From: Amoeboradix gromovi
Lineage: Eukaryota; Sanchytriomycota; Sanchytriomycetes; Sanchytriales; Sanchytriaceae
DNA: 10,198 nucleotides
Reading direction: 5' to 3'
Assembly (NCBI GenBank): GCA_018985225.1
Contig: JADGIF010000356.1
Coordinates: 1 to 10,198, forward strand
Program-made: the position numbers and the translations under genes
Shown here: positions 1 through 7,295 of the stretch, piece after piece
Numbering within the stretch: position 1 is the stretch's first letter
Layout: every line of letters starts with the position of its first letter
The notes under the pieces: model-generated
The model's database searches: none
Told to the model about the DNA's origin: nothing
Seen by the model: only the letters and a program-made list of their open reading frames with translations

Positions 1-138
1 ATTCAATCCCGCCTCAGGGTAGTGAAAGCGTGAGCAATCACTGTAACGGAGCATCTAGCATTAGTTTCTCTGTGGAAATTCTAGATTTTCTCGGAAATCA
101 GGAATTTTAACGAGTTTTCATAGAGTATCCCCTTTTGT

Positions 139-1509
139 ATGGATAATTCTTCAGCAACCACTGGATCCTCAAATGACCCCAAACTGCGACCATTTATTCG
201 CAAAGTAATACAACTAAATAGGTTGGGCAAGCAATCTTCTCCTATAACTGATTCAGATGATTACGATTTGCCAGAGGAACATTTAGGCAGTCCAGGTGTA
301 GATGTAAATATGTCTGATCCAATTTTAGAAGCCATTAACATGGACTGCCAAATCACCGTATTTGACTACGATGCCCATGAATGCGAAATGATGCAGTGCG
401 ACAATTGCACTCTGGAAAAAGCAATTCAAAATAGACCGCCTTATTCTAAAGTGAGATGGGTCAATGTAGATGGAATAAGCTACGATGTGATCAAGATTCT
501 TACGATTAAATATGATTTGCATCCATTGGCTATTGAGGATATCATTCACATTAATCAAAGAATTAAACTGGACAAATATCCTGATTCTCTGTTTGTAAGC
601 ATGTTAGCTCTAAGCACAGGTGATAAGAGCCCCTCTCCTAAATACAATAGATCGAAAGACTCAGCAGAGCGCGGAAACTTTATAGGATTAAGCAAAAGGC
701 CCGCTTCAATGGTCAGCAACATTCCTTTAATGAATCGCCAGTCAATGGATTCTGTCGACATCCGAGATATTATAGCTGGCAATTATAATGATGCCGATGT
801 GCAACAGTTATCTATATTTCTTCTTCCGAACAACATCATAATTAGCTTTATAACTAGTAATTCAAATTTTTTCTTTTCTGATCTTTGGAACCGACTACAC
901 TCTCACAACACATTAGTTAGGCAATCAGAAGATGCCAGTTTGCTAGTTCATGGTATATTAGACAGTATAATAGATCATGCAATGCCGATTATCAAAAATT
1001 ACGGAAACCAAATCTCAGTTTTAGAGAGCAAAGTATTTCATAAACCAACTATTTTGCAAACACAGGCACTTCACAGATTACAAGTTGAGCTGAATATACT
1101 CAAGAATACTTTACTACCATTTATGAATATCCTGACTAGCTTGAAGAGTGACCAAATGATTAGTCAGCAAACCAAAACTTATTTAAGTGACGTGCAAGAT
1201 CATACAAACACCATCACCGAGAACATAGAATTTTTGAGTGTGTGGAGCAAGAATTTGATTGATTTAAGCTTCAATATGCTTAGCTACGAGATGAATGTAA
1301 TTCTGAAGATTTTGGCGGTTGTAAGCTGTTTGTTTCTACCTATTACATTCTTGGCCGGGGTCTATGGTACAAACTTTGAGAACCTGCCTGAATACAAATG
1401 GGAATATGGCTACGTCTACTTTTGGGCACTGCAATTCAGTAACTCATAAACTAACATAGCCGCAGTTGTAGTAATGCTGAGTTTCTTTAAATATAGCAAA
1501 TGGATATGA
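139..1509 (+). CDS. CorA family metal-ion transporter, joined across a 21-27 nt intron
   Basis: CorA proteins are homopentameric channels that carry Mg2+ and related divalent cations across a membrane. The ATG-started frame encodes 436 residues to a TAA at 1447-1449. Residues 1-60 are a polar tail. Residues 106-153 carry the CorA core pattern (RWVNVDG, LHPLAIED, QRIKLDKYPDSLFV). Residues 160-220 are a low-complexity Ser-rich insert, and 260-385 form the long stalk helix. TM1 is at about 388-407 and ends LPITFLAGVYG. The signature is YGTN (409-412), not the usual YGMN. TM2 starts at GYVYFWAL and is cut off by the TAA. Removing 1439-1459 or 1439-1465 (GT...AG) restores the frame to a TGA at 1507-1509 and gives a complete TM2 ending KYSKWI, like the usual KKKWL end of the family. 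The total is 449 or 447 residues. The organelle or membrane is not decidable here. Without the splice, the gene would be a nonsense-truncated pseudogene. Confidence 0.85.
1439..1465 (+). other. Putative ultra-short spliceosomal intron in the CorA gene (21 or 27 nt)
   Basis: The donor GTAACT is at 1439. A branch-like ACTAAC lies at 1450-1455. Acceptors are ATAG (ends 1459) or CGCAG (ends 1465). Both versions have a length divisible by three, contain an in-frame TAA, and join exons in the same phase. The 27-nt form leaves a more realistic branch-to-acceptor distance. The 21-nt form gives a TM2 spacing (GY to KW) that matches the usual 26-residue CorA tail. Either would be near the lower limit for spliceosomal introns outside ciliates and nucleomorphs. 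No other GT in the vicinity gives an open frame. Confidence 0.5.
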
Positions 1510-1629
1510 ATTCATTGCAGCGGCATAAAATGAAGCAAAATAAACTAAACTTCCATTAATTACTTGGTTTGTACTTCCCGAACAAGGAATGTTGATGATT
1601 CCAGGATTATTTCGATTATGATGAATCAC
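1510..1629 (-). pseudogene. Possible decayed WSC-domain fragment
   Basis: The minus-strand frame is open from 1629 down through the CorA 3' end, with a stop at 1444. It contains NIPCSGSTNQ followed by NGSLVY. This resembles the end of a WSC carbohydrate-binding domain, where fungi usually show C-x-x-P-C-S-G-...-I-C-G-G-S-...-Y. Of the expected cysteines only one is kept. The first and third are replaced by Ile and by Ile/Asn, so a disulphide-bonded fold is not possible. The frame has no domain upstream, sits between two unrelated genes and is antisense to the CorA last exon. It is most likely a relic or a chance resemblance. Confidence 0.22.
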
Positions 1630-1635
1630 AATAAA
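1630..1635 (+). terminator. Candidate poly(A) signal for the CorA gene
   Basis: AATAAA lies 121 nt past the rescued TGA. A second AATAAA is at 1539-1544, only 30 nt past it. Either could direct 3' end formation. This is motif evidence only. Confidence 0.35.
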
Positions 1636-1690
1636 GTTCTAAGCCTTAGGGTTTCTTTGTAATTAATTGGAAAAGCTGCAAAAAAATGAG

Positions 1691-1696
1691 TTTATT
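1691..1696 (-). terminator. Poly(A) signal for the seven-helix membrane protein gene
   Basis: TTTATT on the + strand reads AATAAA on the - strand, 9 nt past the TAG stop at 1705-1707. Position and strand fit 3' end formation of that gene. Confidence 0.45.
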
Positions 1697-1704
1697 GATG
1701 AATT

Positions 1705-2478
1705 CTACATCCACTCATCTTCATCATAAAAACTAATACAGGCTAATATTTTAATAATAAATGACAAACTATAGATTGAATTGTATAAGTCTGCATTTAT
1801 AAAGTTGACACATACGACAAATATATCCAAAAGCACTAGACCTATTATGATTGCAAATAGCCTTGCTCCAAGCTTTTTTTTTTCAACTGTTAGGAATCCA
1901 AACATCTTTTTAGCTAGAACCGAATATATAGCCAGACTAAAAAGCAAAAATGCAAGTCCGCTGATAGCCGCCATGAGCTTTGTTCCCTTGTAAATACTTT
2001 CGCTTTCAATCCATGCTGAGGTCACATAAAATACATCATCGGGAATTAATATAAGTCCAATAACATAAGGGATCCATCTCATGTAGTTGTTAGCTTCAGG
2101 AAACGGTGAAAGAGATTTGAGTCTTCTGGTATACAAGATAAATGTGGCCAAAACCATCTGTACATACATGGTTCCATCCATTGTTGTGAGTATTTTGGAT
2201 GATTCCTCATCAGACCAGTATGCTGCACTATATGATAGCATTGTAGAGAAGAATCCTGCAGATAGTCCCCATATTGTAAGCTTAAAAGGTAAGTTCTTGA
2301 CTTTAAAAACTCGAAAAGCGTTAAAAAATGCATGAAAGATGAAAGCCAAGTTCAATCCAAAAGCGAAATATGCTACGCGTGATATGTTAAGTTCGTAATC
2401 GTTGGATGTTAAAAGTTCATCCAAAGCAATTTCGCTTTCTGTTGGAAGCATAGTTAGTGCTTCTAAGGTACTAGACAT
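1705..2478 (-). CDS. Seven-transmembrane protein, GPCR-like topology, family not recognised
   Basis: The protein has 257 residues from the first ATG (2478). A longer frame begins at a GTG (2502) but has no upstream ATG. It has a short acidic N-terminus (1-30) with an N-glycosylation site NIS (31-33). Seven hydrophobic helices follow at about 34-57, 66-88, 100-118, 134-155, 168-188, 204-226 and 232-250. The loop after TM3 carries basic YTRRLK, the loop between TM5 and TM6 is basic (VEKKKLGAR), and the tail is very short and acidic (YDEDEWM). Basic residues facing one side with an exposed N-terminus suit a receptor-like or transporter-like membrane protein. No family motif such as DRY or NPxxY is present, so calling it a receptor is only a topology-based guess. 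It is divergently arranged with the F-box gene across 239 bp. No intron is needed. Confidence 0.75.
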   Translation of the reverse strand: MSSTLEALTMLPTESEIALDELLTSNDYELNISRVAYFAFGLNLAFIFHAFFNAFRVFKVKNLPFKLTIWGLSAGFFSTMLSYSAAYWSDEESSKILTTMDGTMYVQMVLATFILYTRRLKSLSPFPEANNYMRWIPYVIGLILIPDDVFYVTSAWIESESIYKGTKLMAAISGLAFLLFSLAIYSVLAKKMFGFLTVEKKKLGARLFAIIIGLVLLDIFVVCVNFINADLYNSIYSLSFIIKILACISFYDEDEWM

Positions 2479-2717
2479 GATGGAAAACAGAGGTAAAGCC
2501 ACAAAAAGTATTTCTCAAGTATCAAATTATTGGGTCCGATAAGACATCGTGTTTAGATTTTAGCAATAAAGAGACAAGCAAACACAATTGTTTGATTGAA
2601 TATAAATTTCCAAATAGTTTTTCCGACGTGTTCACAAAATACGTGAAATTGTTGTCATGTTAAAGTAATTGCCACCACCTGCTATTTATACTACTTCAAA
2701 ATTAACTTTTCGCGAAA
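2479..2717. promoter_or_regulatory. Divergent promoter region between the membrane protein and F-box genes
   Basis: A 239-bp, AT-rich gap separates two divergently read start codons, so both promoters must lie here or overlap. TATA-like words are TATAAAT at 2601-2607, about 110 nt from either start codon, and TATTTATA at 2683-2690, 28 nt before the F-box ATG. Neither is proven. Confidence 0.45.
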
Positions 2718-4493
2718 ATGCCACTTTTGGGCATCATGGTAGATTTTCCAAAGGAAATGTTGGAACTGATTTTTAGTTTCACAGACCATAGTTCACACTG
2801 GGCCATACAACTTGTATGCAAAGAGTGGCATTTAATCTTAAAGAATATCCAGCACCTAACCTATACAGAGTTAGGAACAACAGTGGATTTGGACAAATTT
2901 CTTTATCGCTATCCTCTTGTTGAGAAAGTTACGTTAAACATTCAAAACTGTACAGATTTGCAGTTTAATGGGCATGCAAAATTAAAGTGTATAGAGTCTG
3001 ACAATGACATTATTGCTCAATATTTTTGCCTGTGTCCATTATTAAAAAGAATTAAATTACAGGTTAAAAAAGAACCGCAAGTTAACATTTTGCAACATTT
3101 AATGAGTTCACCATTAATAGAAATTGCAGAATTTACTAAAATAAAGCTAAAAATTATTGAATCACCAATGCCGACTAAGCTAAAACGTATTTCCTTTGCA
3201 AGTTTAAATGCCTGGGAGCTTCCACTTGTATTCAATTTCATTGATAGTGGTTGTTGTCCTGATTTGCAGCACTTTACACTGGAAGGTGATTTGTATCTAC
3301 CACAACGTGCTTTCCTTGCTCTTCTCGAGCAGACCAAATTAGAATATTTAGAGTTGAAGCATGTGTGCCTGGCGCCTAACCATACTGCGCAATTAGCTCA
3401 GCTAAAACTTAAAACTTTGAAACTTGGGTTTTGTGAAATAAGTTTACCCATTCAGTCGAAATACAGCAGAGTAGGTCAATTGATTTACATAATCCTGCAA
3501 AACAACCACTTGGTGGAGAATCTTGAAATAAGTCACTGCAATCTCATTGTAAATCAAACAGAGGAAATCACAGTCACTTCTCCAATTGATGTAAGTTTAA
3601 AAAACATTTCTATTTTTGATGTCGCTAGTCATCTGTACACTCGAGAGATTCAAAAACTAAGCTCTTTTGATTTGAAATCTTTCAAGGTGAGTTTAAAGAC
3701 TTCTCAATGGATGGAAGAATGGATTGAAAATCTGAGAAATTTAGAAACAGTTGAGTTAAGATTTACTTTCGATGAGGTTGACGACCTGGATCATGGTATA
3801 GTATTATCGGTAAACTCGCTGACAGTGTGGGCGCCTCCTCCGTCATTATCATTTGTCAAAACTATTGCAAGTAGCGCTCAAAGTATTAAAAGATTGAATT
3901 TAGAATACCCAAGTGCCGAGTTTATGGGAATGCTGCAAATGGTTAGCCCGTCTTTTAAGAAGTTGAAAATGATTCAAATAAGTTCATACGGCACTGATAT
4001 ACTGCCCTTGTATGACATGATAACATCAACATCTAATTCATTAAGTTATTTGAATTTACAGATGATTTCACAGAAACCATCATCAATAGATAGGCTATGG
4101 ATAGAGAAACTAAAACTGCACTCTCCAAACATTCAACATTTAGAACTTCAAGGGTTTTCCATTGATCTAAAAGACTTGAAATTCCTGTTGCAAGAATTTG
4201 CCAGAGTACAGGAATTGTCAATGACAGGTCCAGGATTAAAAGAGTTTGATACATCTGACGAGGTAGAGCTAATTTCTAGTTTGGTCAACATGACGGATTT
4301 AAAGAAATTCAGCATCGGAATGAAACAAATTCATGGAAAAGCATTAGTTGAGAGAAATGACTTGCAGACTATGGAACAGTTTATTAGTAGTCCATCTGCC
4401 CAGGAACTATATCGGCAGAAGTTGGAGAAAGAGTTGAACAAATTAGTATGGTGGTCAGAAACTAAGATTTGGCAAAACTTGAGACATTTCTAA
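2718..4493 (+). CDS. F-box protein with leucine-rich repeats
   Basis: The protein has 591 residues, ATG to TAA, with no intron needed. The F-box is at residues 8-50: VDFPKEMLELIF, then a hydrophobic middle, then VCKEW at 33-37. This is the helix pattern that binds SKP1 in SCF ubiquitin ligases. The rest is an irregular run of leucine-rich repeats with units such as LKRIKL, LQHFTLEG, LEYLEL, LKTLKLGFC, VENLEISHC, LETVELRF, IKRLNLEY, LSYLNL, IQHLEL and VQELSM. Such repeats usually form the substrate-binding solenoid. A role as substrate adaptor for ubiquitination follows from the family; the substrate is unknown. A second ATG at 2736 would start directly at the F-box and is equally possible. 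F-box/LRR genes are often expanded in fungi, so orthology to a named protein cannot be inferred. Confidence 0.85.
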   Translation: MPLLGIMVDFPKEMLELIFSFTDHSSHWAIQLVCKEWHLILKNIQHLTYTELGTTVDLDKFLYRYPLVEKVTLNIQNCTDLQFNGHAKLKCIESDNDIIAQYFCLCPLLKRIKLQVKKEPQVNILQHLMSSPLIEIAEFTKIKLKIIESPMPTKLKRISFASLNAWELPLVFNFIDSGCCPDLQHFTLEGDLYLPQRAFLALLEQTKLEYLELKHVCLAPNHTAQLAQLKLKTLKLGFCEISLPIQSKYSRVGQLIYIILQNNHLVENLEISHCNLIVNQTEEITVTSPIDVSLKNISIFDVASHLYTREIQKLSSFDLKSFKVSLKTSQWMEEWIENLRNLETVELRFTFDEVDDLDHGIVLSVNSLTVWAPPPSLSFVKTIASSAQSIKRLNLEYPSAEFMGMLQMVSPSFKKLKMIQISSYGTDILPLYDMITSTSNSLSYLNLQMISQKPSSIDRLWIEKLKLHSPNIQHLELQGFSIDLKDLKFLLQEFARVQELSMTGPGLKEFDTSDEVELISSLVNMTDLKKFSIGMKQIHGKALVERNDLQTMEQFISSPSAQELYRQKLEKELNKLVWWSETKIWQNLRHF

Positions 4494-4518
4494 GTTAAAA
4501 TTATGGGTTTGGCAGTCA

Positions 4519-4524
4519 AATAAA
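4519..4524 (+). terminator. Poly(A) signal for the F-box gene
   Basis: AATAAA lies 25 nt past the TAA of the F-box gene and is followed by T-rich and GT-rich sequence. The rest of the gap to 4751 is AT-rich. It holds only a short direct repeat of TGGTACTA (4702-4709 and 4725-4732) and no gene that I can see. Confidence 0.45.
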
Positions 4525-4751
4525 TTTTATGTTTTCAAGTACATTGTTTTGTGATTATACCTTGCTACACCATCATTATTCCGAATGATTCTCCACTTGT
4601 TTATCGTTTGGTCCGAAATGCATTCGTAGTATGAAAACTATGCTCATTCAAATATTTAACCAGTGGATTTAAAAGCTATTTGCTTCATTCTAATAAGATA
4701 ATGGTACTAGTAGAATTCAAAAACTGGTACTAAATTTAAATAATTTACTAA

Positions 4752-5354
4752 TTACACCTCACCTGGAATCGGAATCACTGAATGAGTGCTGCTTAATTTT
4801 ATGCTTTCACTATTGACCAATAACTTGGGTACATTGTCTATAAATTTAAACGGAAATAGTTCTTTTTCAATCATGGTACAGTTACTTGATAGCTTCTCAA
4901 TTAACCCAGTATCTAAAGCGGGTGTAACAAGTATTGTTCTGAAAGTATTTTGATAATTTGAATTTGTTAACTTTTTGAGTAATCGGATAACTAGCAAGAG
5001 CAACAATGACTTTTCCAATGACAATTTACGGAGGTATCGAGCGAACACAACTTCAAATGACTCGCTCTTTGATTCGTAGTTGAATTTGAGGACTTCTTTT
5101 TTTGTAAAAAATGGTTCAAATTCCCATTTTCGAATTATAAATAGTAGAACTTCACAGTTGGAGATGGTAAGGATGTGCAGATTGTTGCATTTTATTTGCT
5201 GGATGTGTTGATCAATAAATTGCAATCTTTTCTCAAAAGGAGATATCCATGGGATTAGCATTAGGTCAACATGGGTGCTTAAGAGTAGGAGTCTATCAAT
5301 TAAATAGCTCAGAGTTAAGAAGTCATTCTTTTTTCGGAAATTAAAGCAAAACAT
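4752..5354 (-). CDS. Unrecognised 200-residue ORF, possibly an LRR fragment or pseudogene
   Basis: The frame stays open for far longer than chance would allow in this AT-rich DNA. In the same frame it continues upstream to an ATG at 5600, where it overlaps the NDUFB9 gene in a different phase. Starting at 5354 gives 200 residues and avoids that overlap. No domain is recognised. Segments such as NLHILTISNC and YLRKLSLEK have the look of leucine-rich repeats, so a broken F-box/LRR paralogue is one idea. Against an independent gene: the start codon is only 16 nt past the NDUFB9 stop, and the probable NDUFB9 poly(A) signal sits directly before it, leaving no room for a promoter. It may be a 5'-truncated relic, or have unseen upstream exons. 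Confidence 0.4.
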   Translation of the reverse strand: MFCFNFRKKNDFLTLSYLIDRLLLLSTHVDLMLIPWISPFEKRLQFIDQHIQQIKCNNLHILTISNCEVLLFIIRKWEFEPFFTKKEVLKFNYESKSESFEVVFARYLRKLSLEKSLLLLLVIRLLKKLTNSNYQNTFRTILVTPALDTGLIEKLSSNCTMIEKELFPFKFIDNVPKLLVNSESIKLSSTHSVIPIPGEV

Positions 5355-5355
5355 G

Positions 5356-5361
5356 TTTATT
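5356..5361 (-). terminator. Candidate poly(A) signal for NDUFB9
   Basis: TTTATT on the + strand reads AATAAA on the - strand, 9 nt past the NDUFB9 stop codon and 1 nt before the ATG of the next ORF. Confidence 0.4.
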
Positions 5362-5370
5362 TTGACCTTA

Positions 5371-5664
5371 TTATGTTTCTTTATAATCACCAAGGTACAT
5401 TTTTGGCAAAGGTGCATTCCTATCCTCACAAGTACCATTTGGTGCACTAGGATATGTGTAAGGTACTGGGTGTTTCCATTCAGCCAGTATCTCTCTTGTG
5501 TTTGAGATAATATCTCTTGGGTTTGAATTATTCTTATTTGAGTCGAATTTTTGTCTGATCTCAAGGCAGTACTGTCTGTATACCTCAAAGGTAGGTGCAT
5601 ATGATCTTGCGCTGTACATGCACTGTTTGTATAATCTCTGAATTACCTGAGTGTGAGTCAACAT
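5371..5664 (-). CDS. NDUFB9: NADH dehydrogenase (complex I) subunit B22 / NDUFB9, LYR protein
   Basis: The protein has 97 residues, ATG to TAA. NDUFB9 is an accessory subunit of mitochondrial complex I in the distal membrane arm; like other LYR-motif proteins it binds acyl-carrier protein. The N-terminus holds the LYR-type motif QRLYKQ (residues 9-14, LYK as in animal NDUFB9). A helix with EVYRQYCLEIRQKF follows (27-40), matching the RDKYRYFACLMRARF region of animal homologues. The distinctive family block HPVPYTYPSAPNGT is at 65-78 (animal form HPQPYIFPDSPGGT). The tail after residue 90 is short, as is common in fungi, whereas animal proteins run to about 180 residues. There is no cleavable presequence, also typical of the family. 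A TIR element begins only 40 bp upstream of the ATG. Identification rests on remembered motif similarity and was not searched. Confidence 0.82.
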   Translation of the reverse strand: MLTHTQVIQRLYKQCMYSARSYAPTFEVYRQYCLEIRQKFDSNKNNSNPRDIISNTREILAEWKHPVPYTYPSAPNGTCEDRNAPLPKMYLGDYKET

Positions 5665-5703
5665 GAATTCAGATGTTTCACTTTCACCCAGCGTAAGACA
5701 TTA

Positions 5704-5740
5704 CACACTTGGGACACCAAATACAAAAACTAGACCAAGT
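5704..5740 (+). repeat. Left terminal inverted repeat
   Basis: It begins CACACTTGGGACACC and ends GACCAAGT, and pairs with 6133-6168 read on the other strand. It lies 40 bp upstream of the NDUFB9 start codon. Confidence 0.65.
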
Positions 5741-5895
5741 CGTTTTTAAAGGAAGTGCTCCATAGGGAGGATATACTATTATTGATAAAAGTCCTTCTTC
5801 TTTCAAACCAATTTCTTTCATTAATGTCATTCCCCTCTTTAAAATAAAACAAGATGACCCACTATCTCTTTCAAATATATGAGGTCTTTGAGCGT

Positions 5896-6054
5896 CTAAG
5901 AAAAAGGTGCATTATCTACTGCTTTACTACTACTATCTTCCATTTTCTTTTTCTTCTTACCACCTTTCGCATAACTTATTTTTTGTTTTCTCTTCTTCCT
6001 GTTAGTTATTGTTTCTAAGATTTTGATGGATGAAAGCTTTTGTACTAAAATAAT
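5896..6054 (-). pseudogene. Lys-rich 52-codon frame inside the TIR element
   Basis: This open frame ends at TAG (5896-5898) and has no ATG near its 5' end. It reads as a strongly basic stretch (RKKRKQK, then KGGKKKKK) followed by an acidic/Ser segment (MEDSSS). Basic C-terminal tails of this kind occur on pogo-type and other DDE transposases, so it may be the last scrap of the transposase of the parent element. It could equally be a chance reading of the pyrimidine-rich tract on +. No catalytic residues are visible. Confidence 0.25.
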
Positions 6055-6132
6055 TTAATTGAACCAGTCAGATTAATTTAATTTACTGCTGGTTAATACA
6101 CACTTGAAATAATGATTTAAACTGTTTCAGAA

Positions 6133-6168
6133 ACTTAGTCTAGTTTTGTATTTGGTGTCCAAAGTGTA
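6133..6168 (-). repeat. Right terminal inverted repeat
   Basis: Read on the - strand it begins TACACTTTGGACACC and ends GACTAAGT. Compared with the left copy it shows three substitutions and one missing A in the A-run. Confidence 0.65.
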
Positions 6169-6386
6169 TGAAAATCATTGCTAATGGCGTCCATTAAGAC
6201 CTCTCGCTCCTTTGATACTGGTTTCATACATTGAAGGACGAAATTGTCAGCTTGGTTTTTTATATTTAGCAGTGAACTAACAAATGGATCTCATGCATTA
6301 AAGCTTGCATTCTCATCCCGATCGATGACTTTGATGCATGTTTCGCATATCCTTCCAAAATCACTAAATAATGAGAATTAAATATT
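6169..6386 (-). pseudogene. Decayed coding fragment next to the TIR element
   Basis: Read on -, the sequence from about 6386 to the TIR is one frame broken by a single TGA near 6306. Protein-like stretches are FGRICETCIKVIDRDENASF and, after the stop, LQCMKPVSKEREVLMDAIS. The frame runs directly into the right TIR, as if the element had landed in a coding sequence, but I could not find a matching continuation beyond the left TIR. The family is not recognised. Its 5' end overlaps the start of the + strand relic by about a dozen bases. Confidence 0.3.
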
Positions 6387-7295
6387 AGCAGGTCGAGAAG
6401 AAACCAGCGGATTCATATCTTTGGCATCTGCTCTTATCTCACGTCATATGAAATATGCGGCGTTCAAAAAAGCGTTTCACTTCTTTCTTTAGGAACCATC
6501 AAAACTGAGATAACTGTCTTAACCAAAATTGTTGCATGGGATTCATGTAATCTACTTGGTATAGATTTACTGGAACAATAATTTCACAAGTGCGAATGAG
6601 TCTTGGTACCAAATGAACCAAATCAACTTATCGACCTAAAACATCCAGGTGAACTGCCTAGCTTGGATGACATTTTAGCCAAACCGATGAACTGGAAACG
6701 TATGAATTACCATCAGTAACCCGGAGCAAGTATCCAAGATCTTCAAACACCTAATCAATTAGTATGCGAAATCAGAGACCGGTACATGGGAACTATATGC
6801 TATATTCATATCATAAATTTTAAAAAAGAATTTCCCAATACCACCAATAAAATATGCGGTCCGAGCTTTCTTATTTACTGGAATTTCCAGACCACTGGGA
6901 CTTGTATACATGATTTGGGATTAATCTAAGATTACATCACCAATTTTTTTATTGCAACAAGCATACTTAGAGAGTACTTCGTGGATTATAATGAGGTATC
7001 TTAGTAAATCATTTTTTCTCTAAAACCTCTAGTCTTAGAGGGGGAAAAGAATTGATTGATTTATTGTTAAGTGAAGAGTTTTTCATGTACAATTCACAAA
7101 TGCCCTTGCAAAAATTGTGGATTTTAAAGGCATGGAAAAAAGAAGGAGAATATACGGTATGCAGATTCCATGAGCGCAGGAGATGGTTATTACTTTTCAA
7201 AGATTATTAGTCAAAGGCAAAATAACAATGAAGAATACATTTGGGATTTGAGCACAAAGGCTCTTTTAACTGCTTTTTCGATTGAAACGCAATAA
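6375..7295 (+). pseudogene. Decayed protein-coding gene, possibly a fungal transcription-factor (MHR) relic
   Basis: From 6375 to 7004 one frame reads as protein with stops only at 6579, 6597, 6717 and 6927, far fewer than expected by chance. Segments such as NEPNQLIDLKHPGELPSLDD and TPNQLVCEIRDRY look like real protein. After 7005 the coding look moves to another frame (LIDLLLSEEFFMYNS, about 7050-7195) and then returns to the first at 7170-7295 (GDGYYFSKIISQ to a TAA at 7293). This is consistent with frameshifts. The part around 6525-6630 (VAWDSCNLLGIDLL ... VLVPNEP) faintly recalls the W-x-DR-x-G-x-P-x-lP core of the fungal-specific transcription factor domain of Zn2Cys6 regulators. That assignment is speculative, and no zinc cluster is seen upstream. 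Confidence 0.4.

Larger units (their letters stand above)
5704..6168. mobile_element. TIR-bounded element of about 465 bp (MITE-like, perhaps Tc1/mariner-type)
   Basis: The ends are inverted copies of each other: 5704-5740 and the reverse complement of 6133-6168. They share the core GGACACCAAATACAAAA and the inner block CTAGAC/TAAGT, with about 33 of 37 positions matching and one single-base gap. TA dinucleotides sit at or next to both outer ends (5702-5703 and 6167-6168), as expected for Tc1/mariner-type insertion into TA, though the exact boundary is ambiguous by 2 nt. The inside holds only short frames, including a Lys-rich one on -. The length and missing transposase point to a non-autonomous element. 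Superfamily assignment is inference. Confidence 0.6.

Noticed and set aside
72-118. GAA/TTC-rich stretch upstream of the CorA gene as a heat-shock element
   Set aside because: The spacing of the GAA and TTC units does not follow the regular 5-bp alternation.
325-782. Minus-strand ORFs of 77 and 75 codons opposite the CorA gene
   Set aside because: They are antisense shadows of a well-supported + strand gene, with no recognisable domain.
2079-2335. ORFs on both strands inside the seven-helix membrane protein gene
   Set aside because: They are alternative frames of the gene at 1705-2478; that gene's frame explains seven regular hydrophobic helices.
3017-3337. 106-codon minus ORF (and another at 4033-4254) within the F-box gene
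   Set aside because: Antisense shadows; the + frame carries the F-box and LRR pattern throughout.
4702-4732. Direct repeat TGGTACTA twice, 23 bp apart
   Set aside because: It is too short and in AT-rich DNA; no bounded element is associated with it.
5355-5600. Upstream extension of the 200-codon ORF to an ATG at 5600
   Set aside because: It overlaps NDUFB9 in another phase, and NDUFB9 has clear family motifs there; the extension shows none.
6716-6762. Possible GT-AG intron (47 nt) removing the stop at 6717
   Set aside because: Splicing shifts the frame out of the protein-like reading that follows and soon meets a stop.
7009-7200. 63-codon minus ORF opposite the decayed + gene
   Set aside because: The + strand reading is more protein-like and continues the surrounding relic; the - frame has no domain.
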